A DNA stretch of 34,241 nt from Solirubrobacterales bacterium (GCA_027451345.1 DAIDJO010000092.1:1-34241), one strand, 5' to 3'; numbered from the stretch's first letter, positions 1-8,050 are shown. Numbers and translations are program-made. Notes: generated from the sequence alone by a model not told the origin.

Positions 1-63
1 TTCCCATAACCGCACCATACCGCACCCACCAGACAGATAGTCGTGGGTACACACCAACGACAC

Positions 64-101
64 AAAAAACCGGGATTCCCCCATCAACACAGGGATCCCG
101 G
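64..101 (-). terminator. Rho-independent terminator-like hairpin (minus strand)
   Basis: Read on the minus strand there is a GC-rich stem of CCGGGATCCC with GGGAATCCCGG (one bulged base) followed directly by six T residues. This is the classic intrinsic-terminator layout. The gene it would terminate is unclear: the minus-strand sequence just upstream (118-381) can be read as an 87-residue frame, but I recognise nothing in it. Confidence 0.6.
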
Positions 102-325
102 CACCTACCACGGCTGGCTACAGGGGGAACTTCGGCCTAGCCTTGAACGGCTCTGAATCGAGGTAACGCGTGACACTCTCTTCGAGATCAACAACCGGCT
201 CAACGGGCGCTGAAGCATTTACCCCCAGCGGCGCGGAGCCCACCCCGGGGCGTCGGCTCTCGACAGGCCGACAGAGCGTCCACGCCAGGCGGCTCTGCCT
301 CCGAAAGGCCGTCAGCCGTTCATGA
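102..325. other. Unassigned sequence between terminator and transposase remnant
   Basis: An open minus-strand frame runs from 381 to 118 and ends 17 bases before the hairpin. It could be the end of a degraded gene, but its upstream part lies antisense to the transposase remnant and its product resembles no family I know. No promoter or repeat was recognised here. Confidence 0.3.
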
Positions 326-611
326 GAGGCCCGCGACGAGCTGCTGGCCGTCGAGAGCTTCTCCTGCCTCGCGGAGGCCAAAGTGCTCGTCGAGGACTAC
401 CGCCAGGACTACAACCGCTCGATGCCGCACCGCAGCCTCGGCATGATGGCCCCGATCGCGTTCTCAGAGGGCTGGAGGGCCGCCCATCAGGCCGCGCGCG
501 CCAGCGCCGAACTACAAGCCGGCCTACGGCCGTCTTCCGTTCGACGCAGGCGCAACCCTTACCCTGCAGGAACCACCCAACCACCAGCTCTCACAGCAGG
601 TGGACCGATGA
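326..611 (+). pseudogene. IS3-family transposase (orfB/integrase core), 3' remnant with frameshift
   Basis: The frame starting at 326, directly after an in-frame stop at 323-325, reads RDELLAVESFSCLAEAKVLV followed by EDYRQDYNRSMPHRSLGMMA. This is the recognisable C-terminal end of IS3-family DDE transposases, around the final catalytic helix and the N-RPH-LG signature. Around 490-515 the match moves to another frame, which continues to LTLQEPPNHQLSQQVDR and a stop at 609-611, the usual ending of such transposases. The N-terminal two thirds and orfA are missing, so the gene is dead. The 208 bases that follow, up to the first dehydrogenase gene, hold nothing I could identify apart from a possible element end. 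Confidence 0.75.
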
Positions 612-613
612 AC

Positions 614-625
614 GGGGTCCGGTCA
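614..625 (+). repeat. Possible right terminal inverted repeat of the IS3-like remnant
   Basis: GGGGTCCGGTCA lies three bases after the transposase stop codon. IS3-family ends commonly finish in CA and often read like TGACC...CCCC when reversed, and they sit just beyond the end of orfB. The matching left end is not in the window, so this is an inference from position and motif. Confidence 0.35.
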
Positions 626-819
626 AGCCCATCCCGGTCACGATCCCGCCTGATCTGCTCAAACAACTCCACTCTGGACCCCACTTCCTGGCCGCCTCCG
701 ATCCGCGCTCGATGAGCACCGGCTCCTCAGCGTCCACTCGGACGAGATGGGTCCCAAACTGACACGCACGGCTATGAATGAGGCGGTTTCACCAATCCTC
801 CCGCGCTCGACCCAATGGG

Positions 820-1608
820 CTAGAGCATGACGCGCCCGCCAGCAATATCGAGCGTCACCCCGGTCAGCCACGAGGCCGAATCAGACACCAGAAACAGTGT
901 CGCCAGCGCACAGTCGACGGTTGTGCCCATGCGCCCAAGCGGCGACATTGCCGCAGTGCGGGCTATCGCGTCCTCATCCATGATCCGCGCAATCCGCTCC
1001 GACATGACAGTTGCCGGAGCGATCGAATTCACGCGAATTCCGTATTGACCCAGTTCCAGCGCTATATGCCGCGTGAACTGGATGACGCCTGCCTTGGCAG
1101 CTGCATACGGGGAGGTGAGCAACTTGTCAAGCAGCCGCCCTCCGTTGGAGGCCATCGTCACGATGATGCCGCTGCGCCGCTCGATCATCGTGCCGAGAAA
1201 CGCCTTTACCGTTAGAAACGTGGCCGTCAGATTCGCGTCCAGGACCTCGCGCCACTCGTCCTCGCCAAGGTCCAAGATCGAGGTGAAGGACGAGAAGCCT
1301 CCAGCGTATGGGAGCAGAATGTCGACCGGGCCGAGTGACGCCTCGACCTCCTCTCGCAGCGCAGCGAGATCATCGGCGCTCGTACAATCTCCCGCCACCC
1401 CGATCACCACACCACCGGCTTCGGTCAGTTCCTCAACGAATGCATCCAGCCTTGGCTTGGAGCGTGCGTTGACAGCAACCCTCACGCCATTGGCGACCAG
1501 CAGACGACAGCAGTCGGCGCCGATCCCGCTCGAACCACCGGTGACCACAGCGACTTTACCTGCAAGGTCAGGGTAGGTAGGAATCGTCCGTCCGTCGATT
1601 GGCATCAT
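820..1608 (-). CDS. SDR-family NAD(P)-dependent oxidoreductase
   Basis: A 262-residue classical short-chain dehydrogenase/reductase, a soluble enzyme that would interconvert an alcohol and a ketone using NAD(P). The dinucleotide-binding TGGSSGIG follows the first strand (about residues 23-30). The catalytic YAAAK is present, with a serine 14 residues before the tyrosine. The family's usual NNAG is PYAGG here, so the structural asparagine is replaced, which is mildly unusual. The start overlaps the stop of the upstream dehydrogenase gene as ATGATG, a sign of translational coupling; either of two adjacent ATGs is possible. It is the last gene of the catabolic run and abuts the transposase remnant. 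The substrate cannot be read from sequence. Confidence 0.85.
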   Translation of the reverse strand: MMPIDGRTIPTYPDLAGKVAVVTGGSSGIGADCCRLLVANGVRVAVNARSKPRLDAFVEELTEAGGVVIGVAGDCTSADDLAALREEVEASLGPVDILLPYAGGFSSFTSILDLGEDEWREVLDANLTATFLTVKAFLGTMIERRSGIIVTMASNGGRLLDKLLTSPYAAAKAGVIQFTRHIALELGQYGIRVNSIAPATVMSERIARIMDEDAIARTAAMSPLGRMGTTVDCALATLFLVSDSASWLTGVTLDIAGGRVML

Positions 1609-2579
1609 CGTCCACCGAAGAGCGCATCCGCGTTCACCGGGTTGCGCGGCTGCCTTCCCGCGATGACATCGACAACCGACTCCACAGCACGCAGCTGAAG
1701 TTCATCCTGCGCCTCGGCTGAGTAGAACGACATATGTGGGGTGATAACCGCCTTGGGATGGGTGCGGAGCGGATGATCGGCGGGTAGCGGCTCAATCTCG
1801 GTCACGTCGAGCCCGACGCCGCCGAGCGCGCCGCTGTTGAGTGCCTCCACAACGGCATCCAAATCGACCAATCCGCCACGCGAGGTGTTGACCAACACAG
1901 CCCCGTCGCTGGGGAGAGCCAGCTCGGTCCTGCCGATCAGGTGGTGGTTCTCAGCAGTCAGCGGGGCGTGAAGCGATACGAAATCGGCTCCCTCCAGCGC
2001 CGCCTCAACCGTGCTCGCGCGCTCGAGGCGAGGATCCCAGTCCGCAACGTAGGGGTCGTGGGCCACGACATCCATGCCAAACGCAAGCGCCCGATCAGCC
2101 ACGCCGCTTCCAATCCGGCCGATGCCGATCAGCGCCAGCCGACTAGCCTGGAGCCGTTTGATTCCCGCGCTGGGGACCTCCCAGCCGCCGTGCCGAACGT
2201 CGTTGGCCGCCGCGACCACACCCCGTGCGAGCGCGAGCAGCAGCGCGAACGTGTGATCGGCGACTTCGCCAATGCAGTAGTCGGGCACGTTTGTGACGAC
2301 AATCCCAAACCGTGTTGCTGCGTCGACGTCGATGTTGTCGTAGCCGATTCCGTACCGAGCAATCACCCGGCATCCTGCCTCAGCAGCAGACCGAATGACC
2401 TCTTCGCCAACTTTCGCATAGCAGACCAGCATCCCTGCCACATCGGCCGCAAGCGCCGTGAGCGTGGCCGGATCAGACTCCGGTGCCCTGACCAGCTCAA
2501 GACCTGCACTTGCGAGGGTACTGCGCTCGATTTCATCGCTTCCGAACGGTCGATCGGTCAACAGAACCTTGTTACTCAT
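1605..2579 (-). CDS. D-2-hydroxyacid dehydrogenase, CtBP-like
   Basis: A 324-residue NAD-dependent D-isomer-specific 2-hydroxyacid dehydrogenase, reducing a 2-oxoacid or oxidising a 2-hydroxyacid. The Rossmann motif GIGRIGSG lies mid-protein. The three catalytic residues appear in order: Arg in NTSRGG, Glu in TEIEPLP and His in TPHMSFYS. The ending HMSFYS, and the RYGIGYDNID and VPDYCIGEVADHT stretches, are typical of the branch annotated as C-terminal-binding-protein-like dehydrogenases. I chose the ATG at 2579 over an in-frame start 20 codons upstream because GGAAG precedes it at a good distance and the family N-terminus fits. It overlaps the end of a cryptic small frame (ATGA). Its likely role is redox handling of a hydroxyacid or oxoacid intermediate of the cluster. 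Confidence 0.88.
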   Translation of the reverse strand: MSNKVLLTDRPFGSDEIERSTLASAGLELVRAPESDPATLTALAADVAGMLVCYAKVGEEVIRSAAEAGCRVIARYGIGYDNIDVDAATRFGIVVTNVPDYCIGEVADHTFALLLALARGVVAAANDVRHGGWEVPSAGIKRLQASRLALIGIGRIGSGVADRALAFGMDVVAHDPYVADWDPRLERASTVEAALEGADFVSLHAPLTAENHHLIGRTELALPSDGAVLVNTSRGGLVDLDAVVEALNSGALGGVGLDVTEIEPLPADHPLRTHPKAVITPHMSFYSAEAQDELQLRAVESVVDVIAGRQPRNPVNADALFGGR

Positions 2580-2722
2580 GGCTTCCAAGCCTCTTCGCTT
2601 TCGTCGTATTTGAGTTGACCCCAGCCGCACTCTGGCCACTTGCCGAGCAGCCTCCGCTCGATCAGGAAGTACGGGTCAGTGAGAGTCCGGCCATGGAAAC
2701 CTGGATCGTCTCCATGAGCCAT
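2576..2722 (-). CDS. Cryptic small coding segment, 48 residues
   Basis: I do not recognise this product. The frame runs MAHGDDPGFHGRT, then DPYFLIERRLLGKW and ends in YDESEEAWKP, with its TGA overlapping the ATG of the 2-hydroxyacid dehydrogenase as ATGA. That junction is the same as elsewhere in this operon and supports real translation of the 3' half. No good ribosome binding site precedes the ATG. The 5' half overlaps the end of another small frame in a different phase, so the two could be one ancestral gene of about 100 residues split by a frameshift, or two coupled small genes. Confidence 0.4.
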   Translation of the reverse strand: MAHGDDPGFHGRTLTDPYFLIERRLLGKWPECGWGQLKYDESEEAWKP

Positions 2723-2864
2723 CCGCCGCGTCCAACAGCGCCGCCCGGGGCCAGATCAACGGCTCTGCAGGAATGGTCATGCCCCCGAGCTGCATGACGG
2801 CGATGCCGTCATGCAGCTCGCCACTGGTGCGCGTCAGGTCAAGCTCCGCGATCTGAGCGGACAC
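2676..2864 (-). CDS. Cryptic small coding segment, 62 residues, GTG start
   Basis: The product is unrecognised. Codons in the first 45 positions strongly prefer G or C at the third base, as in real genes of this region, and this fades after about codon 48. That is where the 48-residue frame takes over in another phase. This pattern suggests a frameshifted or misread single gene. AAGG lies 11 bases before the GTG, a weak ribosome binding site. The frame passes through a strong hairpin at 2786-2820. It lies in the 341-base space between the DRE-TIM enzyme and the 2-hydroxyacid dehydrogenase. Confidence 0.35.
   Translation of the reverse strand: MSAQIAELDLTRTSGELHDGIAVMQLGGMTIPAEPLIWPRAALLDAADGSWRRSRFPWPDSH
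2786..2820 (-). other. Perfect 16-bp hairpin in the catabolic operon
   Basis: CGAGCTGCATGACGGC and its exact reverse complement are separated by only GAT. No T-tract follows on the minus strand, so it is not a standard intrinsic terminator. It lies between the DRE-TIM gene and the 2-hydroxyacid dehydrogenase, inside the cryptic 62-residue frame. An RNA processing, stability or attenuation element is a reasonable inference, as is an operator. Confidence 0.6.
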
Positions 2865-2920
2865 GAGCTCGTCGACCTTACGAGCCTGAAGGCGTCCCGG
2901 ACTTGAGGTCGCGGCCGCTT

Positions 2921-4150
2921 TCAGCTCCGCAACTGGTCGAGCAACTCCTTGACCTCTTCGATCGAGATCAGCGTCTTCAGGTCGAGCCCGCGGCTCTTGA
3001 TCTCGGTCAGCAGCGCGCGACGCTCGTCCTCGGTGGTTTCCACGGCCAGTGCCTCGACCGCCATGTCGACGGAGGCGATGCCGCTCCCCTTTCCATACAC
3101 GACATGGGCACGCGGCTGACCGACAACGCCCCAGTGATACGGGAAGACCTCGGTCGGATACTGATCAACGCAGCGCTGCAACCAGCCGGCGATGATCCCT
3201 GACTCCACCTGGAACAGCCGGTCACCGACAACGGCCCGGTTGGTGGGCACGTTGTGACCTGCCCGCTCGCGAACTAGCCGAGACAGACCGTAGAACGCTT
3301 CCGTGTTCAGAGGTTGCTCGAGGCCGTAGAGCATCTCCAGGGCGAGCGCGAGTTCCTCCATCGGCGTGTTGCCGGCGCGTTCGCCGATCCCCGTGACCGT
3401 GGAGTGCACCACCTCGACGCCACAGCTGAGCGCGGAGATGGTGTTGGCGACCGCCAGCCCGAAGTCGTCGTGAAAATGCGCCTCGAGTGGCTTGTCCGGG
3501 AGCCGCTCGCGTACCTTCCGAACCCACTCTGGGATTGCCTGCGGGGCAACCACGCCGAAGGTATCGACCAACGCCAACGCATCCATGTGGCCGTTGGTGG
3601 CAACCTCGGCCACCAGGTCGAGATACCAATCAAGCTCGGCCCTCGACGAGTCGATCGTGAAGAAGACCGTGTACAGACCGGCTTCCTTGGCCGCGAGGGT
3701 CGCCTCGACCGAAGCTGAGATCGCGCGGTCGAGCGGCCAGCCGTATCCACGATCGATGATATGCCCTGACGAGGGAATCTCAACGACGACGCCCTTCACG
3801 CCTGCCTCAGCAGCCTTTTCCACGTCGGCGACCATGCAGCGAGCGAACGCGAAGATCTCAGCATTCAGTCCCTCTGCCACGATCCGCTCGACCGCAGCCT
3901 GGTCGGCGGGCGAAACGATCGGCATCCCAGCCTCGATCCGGTGGACGCCCGCCGCATCCAGGCGACGTGCTATCGCGAGCTTGTCCTCCTCACTGAAGGC
4001 GACACCCGCCTGCTGCTCACCGTCTCGCAGTGTGACGTCATGGAACTTCACCGTCGACGGAAACGCTAGCCCCTCGCGAGCGCTGTCCATCCAGTTCCAT
4101 GGGCTCGTGAAGAAGCGCCCATCCTTCTCCCATTTTCTCTGTTCACTCAT
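2921..4150 (-). CDS. DRE-TIM metallolyase, isopropylmalate/homocitrate synthase-like
   Basis: A 409-residue TIM-barrel enzyme of the family that includes 2-isopropylmalate synthase, homocitrate synthase and HMG-CoA lyase. These make or break C-C bonds between acyl-CoA (or pyruvate) units and an oxoacid, using a divalent metal. The signature VTLRDGEQQ sits at residues 39-47 with Arg42 and Asp43. The metal ligands His225 and His227 are in HFHDDFG, and GIGERAGNTP follows. The leucine-binding regulatory domain of true LeuA is absent; the tail resembles the short homocitrate-synthase-type C-terminus. GAGAGG precedes the ATG by seven bases. The gene follows the response regulator after 131 bases. 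In this catabolic setting it may act as a lyase or condense an intermediate with acetyl-CoA; direction and substrate are unknown. Confidence 0.85.
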   Translation of the reverse strand: MSEQRKWEKDGRFFTSPWNWMDSAREGLAFPSTVKFHDVTLRDGEQQAGVAFSEEDKLAIARRLDAAGVHRIEAGMPIVSPADQAAVERIVAEGLNAEIFAFARCMVADVEKAAEAGVKGVVVEIPSSGHIIDRGYGWPLDRAISASVEATLAAKEAGLYTVFFTIDSSRAELDWYLDLVAEVATNGHMDALALVDTFGVVAPQAIPEWVRKVRERLPDKPLEAHFHDDFGLAVANTISALSCGVEVVHSTVTGIGERAGNTPMEELALALEMLYGLEQPLNTEAFYGLSRLVRERAGHNVPTNRAVVGDRLFQVESGIIAGWLQRCVDQYPTEVFPYHWGVVGQPRAHVVYGKGSGIASVDMAVEALAVETTEDERRALLTEIKSRGLDLKTLISIEEVKELLDQLRS

Positions 4151-4281
4151 TTTTTAACCTCTCGGTTGGTTGCTGAACTTGACGGACTGGCTGCGACACG
4201 CCTGTATGCGACCGCTCGTGGTGGTGTCACCCAACGATTCAAGTTATGGCTGCTCTGTCAGTCGCCAGAGATTTGGTCCGG

Positions 4282-5124
4282 TCACGTGACCGATACCTCG
4301 GCAGCACCCGGCCGGGCAACTCCGGGCGCGCCCGGTGGACTCCTGGTCGTGCGCAGCGCGGGGACGCGCAACTGAGCAGCTGAGACGCTTTGGACGCGGG
4401 GCACGACCCCCGACGCGGAGCGATAGAGCTTTCGCGGGCGGCCGGGGCCTCGTGGCGGTGCAGCAACGGTGGCCTCGCCGATGGACACCAGGTACTCGAG
4501 GTATCGCCGTGCCGTCCCGCGCGCGAGCCCGGCGGCATTGGCAACGTCAATAGCTGACTGAGGCGTCCCGCCGCGCGCCAACGTCCTCCTCACGAGCTCC
4601 ACACCCTCGCTCGAGAGCCCTTTGGGAAGCCAATCTGGGTCCACCCGCCCGCTGGCGCAAGCAACGTCTATGGCTGCTTGGTCCAGCAGGTCGGCCTGTA
4701 GTGCGTCGGCGCGGTTCACGAACAGCGCCAGTGCTCTGCGCAGCCGCTCGACCGTGAACGGCTTGACGAGATAGTCGACGACGCCATACCTGATCACCTC
4801 ACTGACAATCGTGCGGTTGCGGGTTGCCGTCAGTGCAATCACGTCGATTTCGCCTCCGCTGGCGCGAATATTTCGGAGCAACCTCAGTCCGCTCATTCCG
4901 GGCAGCCTCAGATCGAGCAGCAGCAGGTCGCAGCCGCGATGCTGAACGAACGCGAGGGCGTCCTCGCCACGCGACACTGTGCCGGCGACGGCCATTCGGG
5001 GGGTGGTGAGAATCGTTCTCCCGTAGACGGAGGCGATCTCCGGGTCATGCTCGGCTATCAGGACCCGCCAGAGCCCACCTTCATCGCACCTGCGGCCGGT
5101 CTTCCCAAAGGCACGATCACGCAT
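4282..5124 (-). CDS. CitB/DcuR-type response regulator
   Basis: A 280-residue two-component response regulator. The receiver domain begins near residue 19 and carries acidic residues at 25-27, phospho-acceptor Asp71 in LLLLDLRLPGMSG and a conserved Lys in YLVKPF. The C-terminal part (SAIDVANAAGLARGTARRYL and GPGRPRKLYR) is the winged-helix DNA-binding domain of the CitB/DcuR family, whose known members respond to carboxylates such as citrate and C4-dicarboxylates. A start 32 codons further upstream is open, but the ATG at 5124 fits better: it overlaps the CoA-transferase stop by eight bases and leaves a normal receiver. No sensor kinase gene is in the window. Being inside the catabolic operon, it probably regulates that operon in response to a carboxylate. 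Confidence 0.88.
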   Translation of the reverse strand: MRDRAFGKTGRRCDEGGLWRVLIAEHDPEIASVYGRTILTTPRMAVAGTVSRGEDALAFVQHRGCDLLLLDLRLPGMSGLRLLRNIRASGGEIDVIALTATRNRTIVSEVIRYGVVDYLVKPFTVERLRRALALFVNRADALQADLLDQAAIDVACASGRVDPDWLPKGLSSEGVELVRRTLARGGTPQSAIDVANAAGLARGTARRYLEYLVSIGEATVAAPPRGPGRPRKLYRSASGVVPRVQSVSAAQLRVPALRTTRSPPGAPGVARPGAAEVSVT

Positions 5125-6334
5125 GCCCGTGCCCCAGGACTCCCGCCCGTCTGAGGTGCGCGATCCGGCTCGGGTCGTACCCGCAAAGCTCACCGAGCAC
5201 CTCATCCGTGTGCTCTCCAAGTTCTGGGGCAGGAAGCGGCGGCGAGGCCAGGGGCTCCTGCAACCGAAGCGCGCTGGCCACGTGCCCGACCTCGCCGAGT
5301 CGCGGATGTGAGGTGCGCTGGATCACCTGGCGTGCGGCGACCTGTGGATCCGCGAACGCCTGCTCGACGGTGTTGATCGGCGCGCACGGGACACCAGCCG
5401 CGTTGAGACGCTCGATCCAGACAGCGACTGGCTGCGTACCCAGGCGTGCCTCGATCAGGTGGTTGAGCTCCGCCCGATGCTCCAATCGCTGGGCAAAATC
5501 AAGGAAGCGGGGATCCCGCCCGAGCTCGGACATGTCGATGGCACCAACGAAGGCGAACCACAAGTTCTGTTTGGGCGCGGCGACGACAAGCCATCCATCA
5601 GCCGCTGGGTAGACCTGAAACGGGGTGATGGATGGATGCGCGGAGCGGGTCTGCCGAACCGGCTTGTCCCCGCGTGACAGGAACCAGGTGGCCATATAGT
5701 TGAGCTGGGCGAGTGCCACCTCGTATAGGGCGAGGTCGCAGTCGCATCCCTGACCCGTGGTGCGGGCCTGCAAGACCCCGGCGAGGATCGCGGCCGCAGC
5801 TGCGTAGCCGGCGGAGAAGTCCGCCAGCGATACCCCCGAGCGCAGCGGCGGGTTGTCTGGCTCTCCCGTCAGGCTCATCCAGCCGCTGAGCGCTTGTACG
5901 ACGTGGTCATAGGCCCCCTCGCCCGCGCGGGGGCCGCTCATCCCGAAGCCTGAAAGGCAGCAGCAGACGATCCGCGAGTTCACATGGGCTAGGTCGCGGT
6001 AGCGGAGCCTGAGGCGAACAAAGCTGCTGCCACGGAGATTCCCGAATACGCAGTCAGACTCACGAACCAGGTCCTCGAGTACAGGCCTCGCGCCGGCGAG
6101 CCGCAGATCGAGCGTGATCGAGCGCTTGCCACGGTTGAACGCCTCGAAGAACAGTGACGTGTCATCACTCTGGTGTGGTGGCACGTACCGACCGACGTCG
6201 CCTTTGGAGCGCGGATCTTCAACCTTGATGACATCCGCACCGAGGTCCGCCAGCTGCATCGTGGCCCACGGTCCAGCCCCGAACTGCTCAACTGCCAGCA
6301 CACGCAGACCATGCAGCGGCCGGGAGTCACTCAC
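5117..6334 (-). CDS. CoA-transferase, family III (CaiB/BaiF)
   Basis: A 405-residue class III CoA-transferase, moving CoA between a donor thioester and a carboxylic acid through an aspartyl-anhydride intermediate. Family hallmarks are LRVLAVEQFGAGPWATMQLA near the start, LGADVIKVEDP, the catalytic Asp in AYDHVVQALSG, and LPAPELGEHTDEVL near the end. I selected the GTG start at 6334 because GAGGGGG lies nine bases upstream and it overlaps the preceding stop by eight bases. A longer frame from 6373 would read through coding sequence of the upstream gene. The response regulator overlaps its 3' end in the same manner. It would activate an acid intermediate before C-C cleavage or beta-oxidation-like steps; the acid is not identifiable. 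Confidence 0.9.
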   Translation of the reverse strand: MSDSRPLHGLRVLAVEQFGAGPWATMQLADLGADVIKVEDPRSKGDVGRYVPPHQSDDTSLFFEAFNRGKRSITLDLRLAGARPVLEDLVRESDCVFGNLRGSSFVRLRLRYRDLAHVNSRIVCCCLSGFGMSGPRAGEGAYDHVVQALSGWMSLTGEPDNPPLRSGVSLADFSAGYAAAAAILAGVLQARTTGQGCDCDLALYEVALAQLNYMATWFLSRGDKPVRQTRSAHPSITPFQVYPAADGWLVVAAPKQNLWFAFVGAIDMSELGRDPRFLDFAQRLEHRAELNHLIEARLGTQPVAVWIERLNAAGVPCAPINTVEQAFADPQVAARQVIQRTSHPRLGEVGHVASALRLQEPLASPPLPAPELGEHTDEVLGELCGYDPSRIAHLRRAGVLGHGHA

Positions 6335-7286
6335 CTTCGTCAGCCCCCTCCGCAGTGGTAAGGTGAAAGCCACCGGCGAGGGTCTTCAGGACCTCGTAGA
6401 CAGATGCTGTGTCGAGTTCCGCAAGACCCGAGGCCATCGCCGCCAGGTGCAACTCCGAACTCGCCGCGAACAGTGGCGTTGGCACCGAGTGCTCTGCTGC
6501 GAACTCGCGGATCAAGCCAAGGTCCTTCTGAAACACCCGGTGACTGACCCCTGATTCGTAGCGTCCCGCGAGCATGCTGGGACCTCGCACCTCGAGCATC
6601 CGTGAACTTCCTGCGCTGTCGCAGAGCACCCTGAGCGCCAACTCCTGATCGAGGCCGGCGGCCTTCGCCAGAACGAGCGCCTCCGATGCGGCGACGTTAT
6701 GAATCGCGACGAGTAGATTCGCGACGAACTTCATGCGGGTGCCGGCACCGAACCCCCCCAGATAGTGGTGGGCCCTGGCAAAGCCTTCGAACACAGGAGC
6801 ACACCGGCGGACGGCCGCTTCATCGCCGCTGGCGAGGACAACGAGATCACGGTGCAGCGCCTGATGCCCGGTGCCACTCAGGGGGCAGTCGATCAGGACC
6901 GCACCCGCAGGAGCCACAGCTGCCCTCGCTCGCTGCTTCGCAGCCACCGACAACGTGCTCGCCTCGATGACAACCTGGCCGGATCGGGCCCGCTCGGCCA
7001 GATGATGCAGGACATCCGCCAAGGCACGCTCGGAGGGCAGCGACGTGATCACGATCTCGGCCTGCGCAACGTCGCCGGGTGTATCAGCCCCGGCGCCGCC
7101 GCTCATCTCGAGTTCACGGACACGTTCACCATCAAGGTCGAAGCCGATAACCGCGAACCCAGCATCCACGAGATTCCTCGCGATCGGCCCGCCCATCCGA
7201 CCGAGCCCGACAACTCCGACGGTCAGCTGCGACCGAGGAGCTTCGGGACCGCGCTCGGCGCTCGTGGCGCCTTCGAGGCCGCTCAT
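6327..7286 (-). CDS. NAD(P)-dependent beta-hydroxyacid dehydrogenase (3-hydroxyisobutyrate dehydrogenase family)
   Basis: A 319-residue member of the beta-hydroxyacid dehydrogenase family, which oxidises 3-hydroxyacids to semialdehydes or oxoacids (3-hydroxyisobutyrate, tartronate, 6-phosphogluconate relatives). The Rossmann motif GLGRMGGPIARNL lies near residues 27-39. DCPLSGTG is the substrate-binding stretch, and GFGAGTRMKFVANL carries the catalytic lysine with the conserved Asn. A short polar N-terminal extension precedes the fold. The ATG overlaps the stop of the upstream SDR as ATGA, and the CoA-transferase follows with an eight-base overlap. These three genes therefore form a tight translational unit, consistent with successive oxidation and CoA activation of one intermediate. 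Confidence 0.9.
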   Translation of the reverse strand: MSGLEGATSAERGPEAPRSQLTVGVVGLGRMGGPIARNLVDAGFAVIGFDLDGERVRELEMSGGAGADTPGDVAQAEIVITSLPSERALADVLHHLAERARSGQVVIEASTLSVAAKQRARAAVAPAGAVLIDCPLSGTGHQALHRDLVVLASGDEAAVRRCAPVFEGFARAHHYLGGFGAGTRMKFVANLLVAIHNVAASEALVLAKAAGLDQELALRVLCDSAGSSRMLEVRGPSMLAGRYESGVSHRVFQKDLGLIREFAAEHSVPTPLFAASSELHLAAMASGLAELDTASVYEVLKTLAGGFHLTTAEGADEGE

Positions 7287-8041
7287 TGTGCGGTGTAGCC
7301 ACCGTCGACGAGTAGTGCGTGACCGGTCACGAACGACGCGTCGTCGCTGGCAAGGAAGAGCGCGGCCTTTGCCTGGTCCTCAGGTGTACCGAGACGCCCC
7401 AACGGGTGGCGATCCAGGAGCCACTGTTCCGCAGCCTTTGCGTCCCCGGAGGACGCGAGCCAGTCGCGAAGGAACTCGGTGTCGGTGCCGCCTGGACACA
7501 GCGCGTTCACCCTGATCCCATCACCGGCGAGCTCGAGCGCCAAAGACTTCGAGAAGTTGACCGCCGCAGCCTTGGTCAGCGCGTACCCGGCTGAACCGGC
7601 GGCGCCAACCATGGCAAACGTGGAGCCAAAGTTGATGATGCAGCCCCGCGTCTTTCGGAGTTCCGGGATGGCGTGCTTGCACACCAGGAACATGCTGCGA
7701 ACGTTCGTCGCCATCAGATTGTCCCAGGTCTCCACATCCATGGACTCGACCGTAGAGGCAGGGGCGATCCCGGCGCAGTTGACGACGATGTCGATCTTCC
7801 CGTACGTGGCAACGGTGTTGCGCACCAGGCCCTCGACGCTTTCCTCATCTCGGACGTCTGCGGCGAAGAAATGGGCCGGGTAGCCCTCATCGATCAGGCT
7901 CTGCTCCATCTGCTCGCCAAGCACGGCTCTGCGCGCAGCGAACACGACGCTGGCGCCCTCCTTCGCGAAGAGACGAACGATCGCCTCGCCGATTCCCCGG
8001 TTACCTCCGGTTACCAGGGCTACTTTCCCTTCCAGACGCAT
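7283..8041 (-). CDS. SDR-family NAD(P)-dependent oxidoreductase
   Basis: A 252-residue classical SDR. TGGNRGIG binds the cofactor near the N-terminus and NCAG is intact. The catalytic Ser (in NFGSTFAM), Tyr and Lys (YALTK) are all present, and the tail FVTGHALLVDGGYTAQ is that of FabG-like enzymes. The acidic end of strand 2 is not obvious (FAARR), which leans towards NADP, but this is weak evidence. AGGAG lies six bases before the chosen ATG; a GTG one codon earlier is also open. It starts ten bases after the second permease gene, linking transport and enzyme genes in one transcript. The substrate is probably an alcohol or hydroxyacid generated from the imported compound. Confidence 0.9.
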   Translation of the reverse strand: MRLEGKVALVTGGNRGIGEAIVRLFAKEGASVVFAARRAVLGEQMEQSLIDEGYPAHFFAADVRDEESVEGLVRNTVATYGKIDIVVNCAGIAPASTVESMDVETWDNLMATNVRSMFLVCKHAIPELRKTRGCIINFGSTFAMVGAAGSAGYALTKAAAVNFSKSLALELAGDGIRVNALCPGGTDTEFLRDWLASSGDAKAAEQWLLDRHPLGRLGTPEDQAKAALFLASDDASFVTGHALLVDGGYTAQ

Positions 8042-8050
8042 CACTTTCTC

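Noticed and set aside
4279-4292. 14-base perfect palindrome CGGTCACGTGACCG at the response-regulator stop codon
   Set aside because: A 14-base palindrome is expected about twice by chance in a window of this size, and its position over a stop codon gives no clear function.
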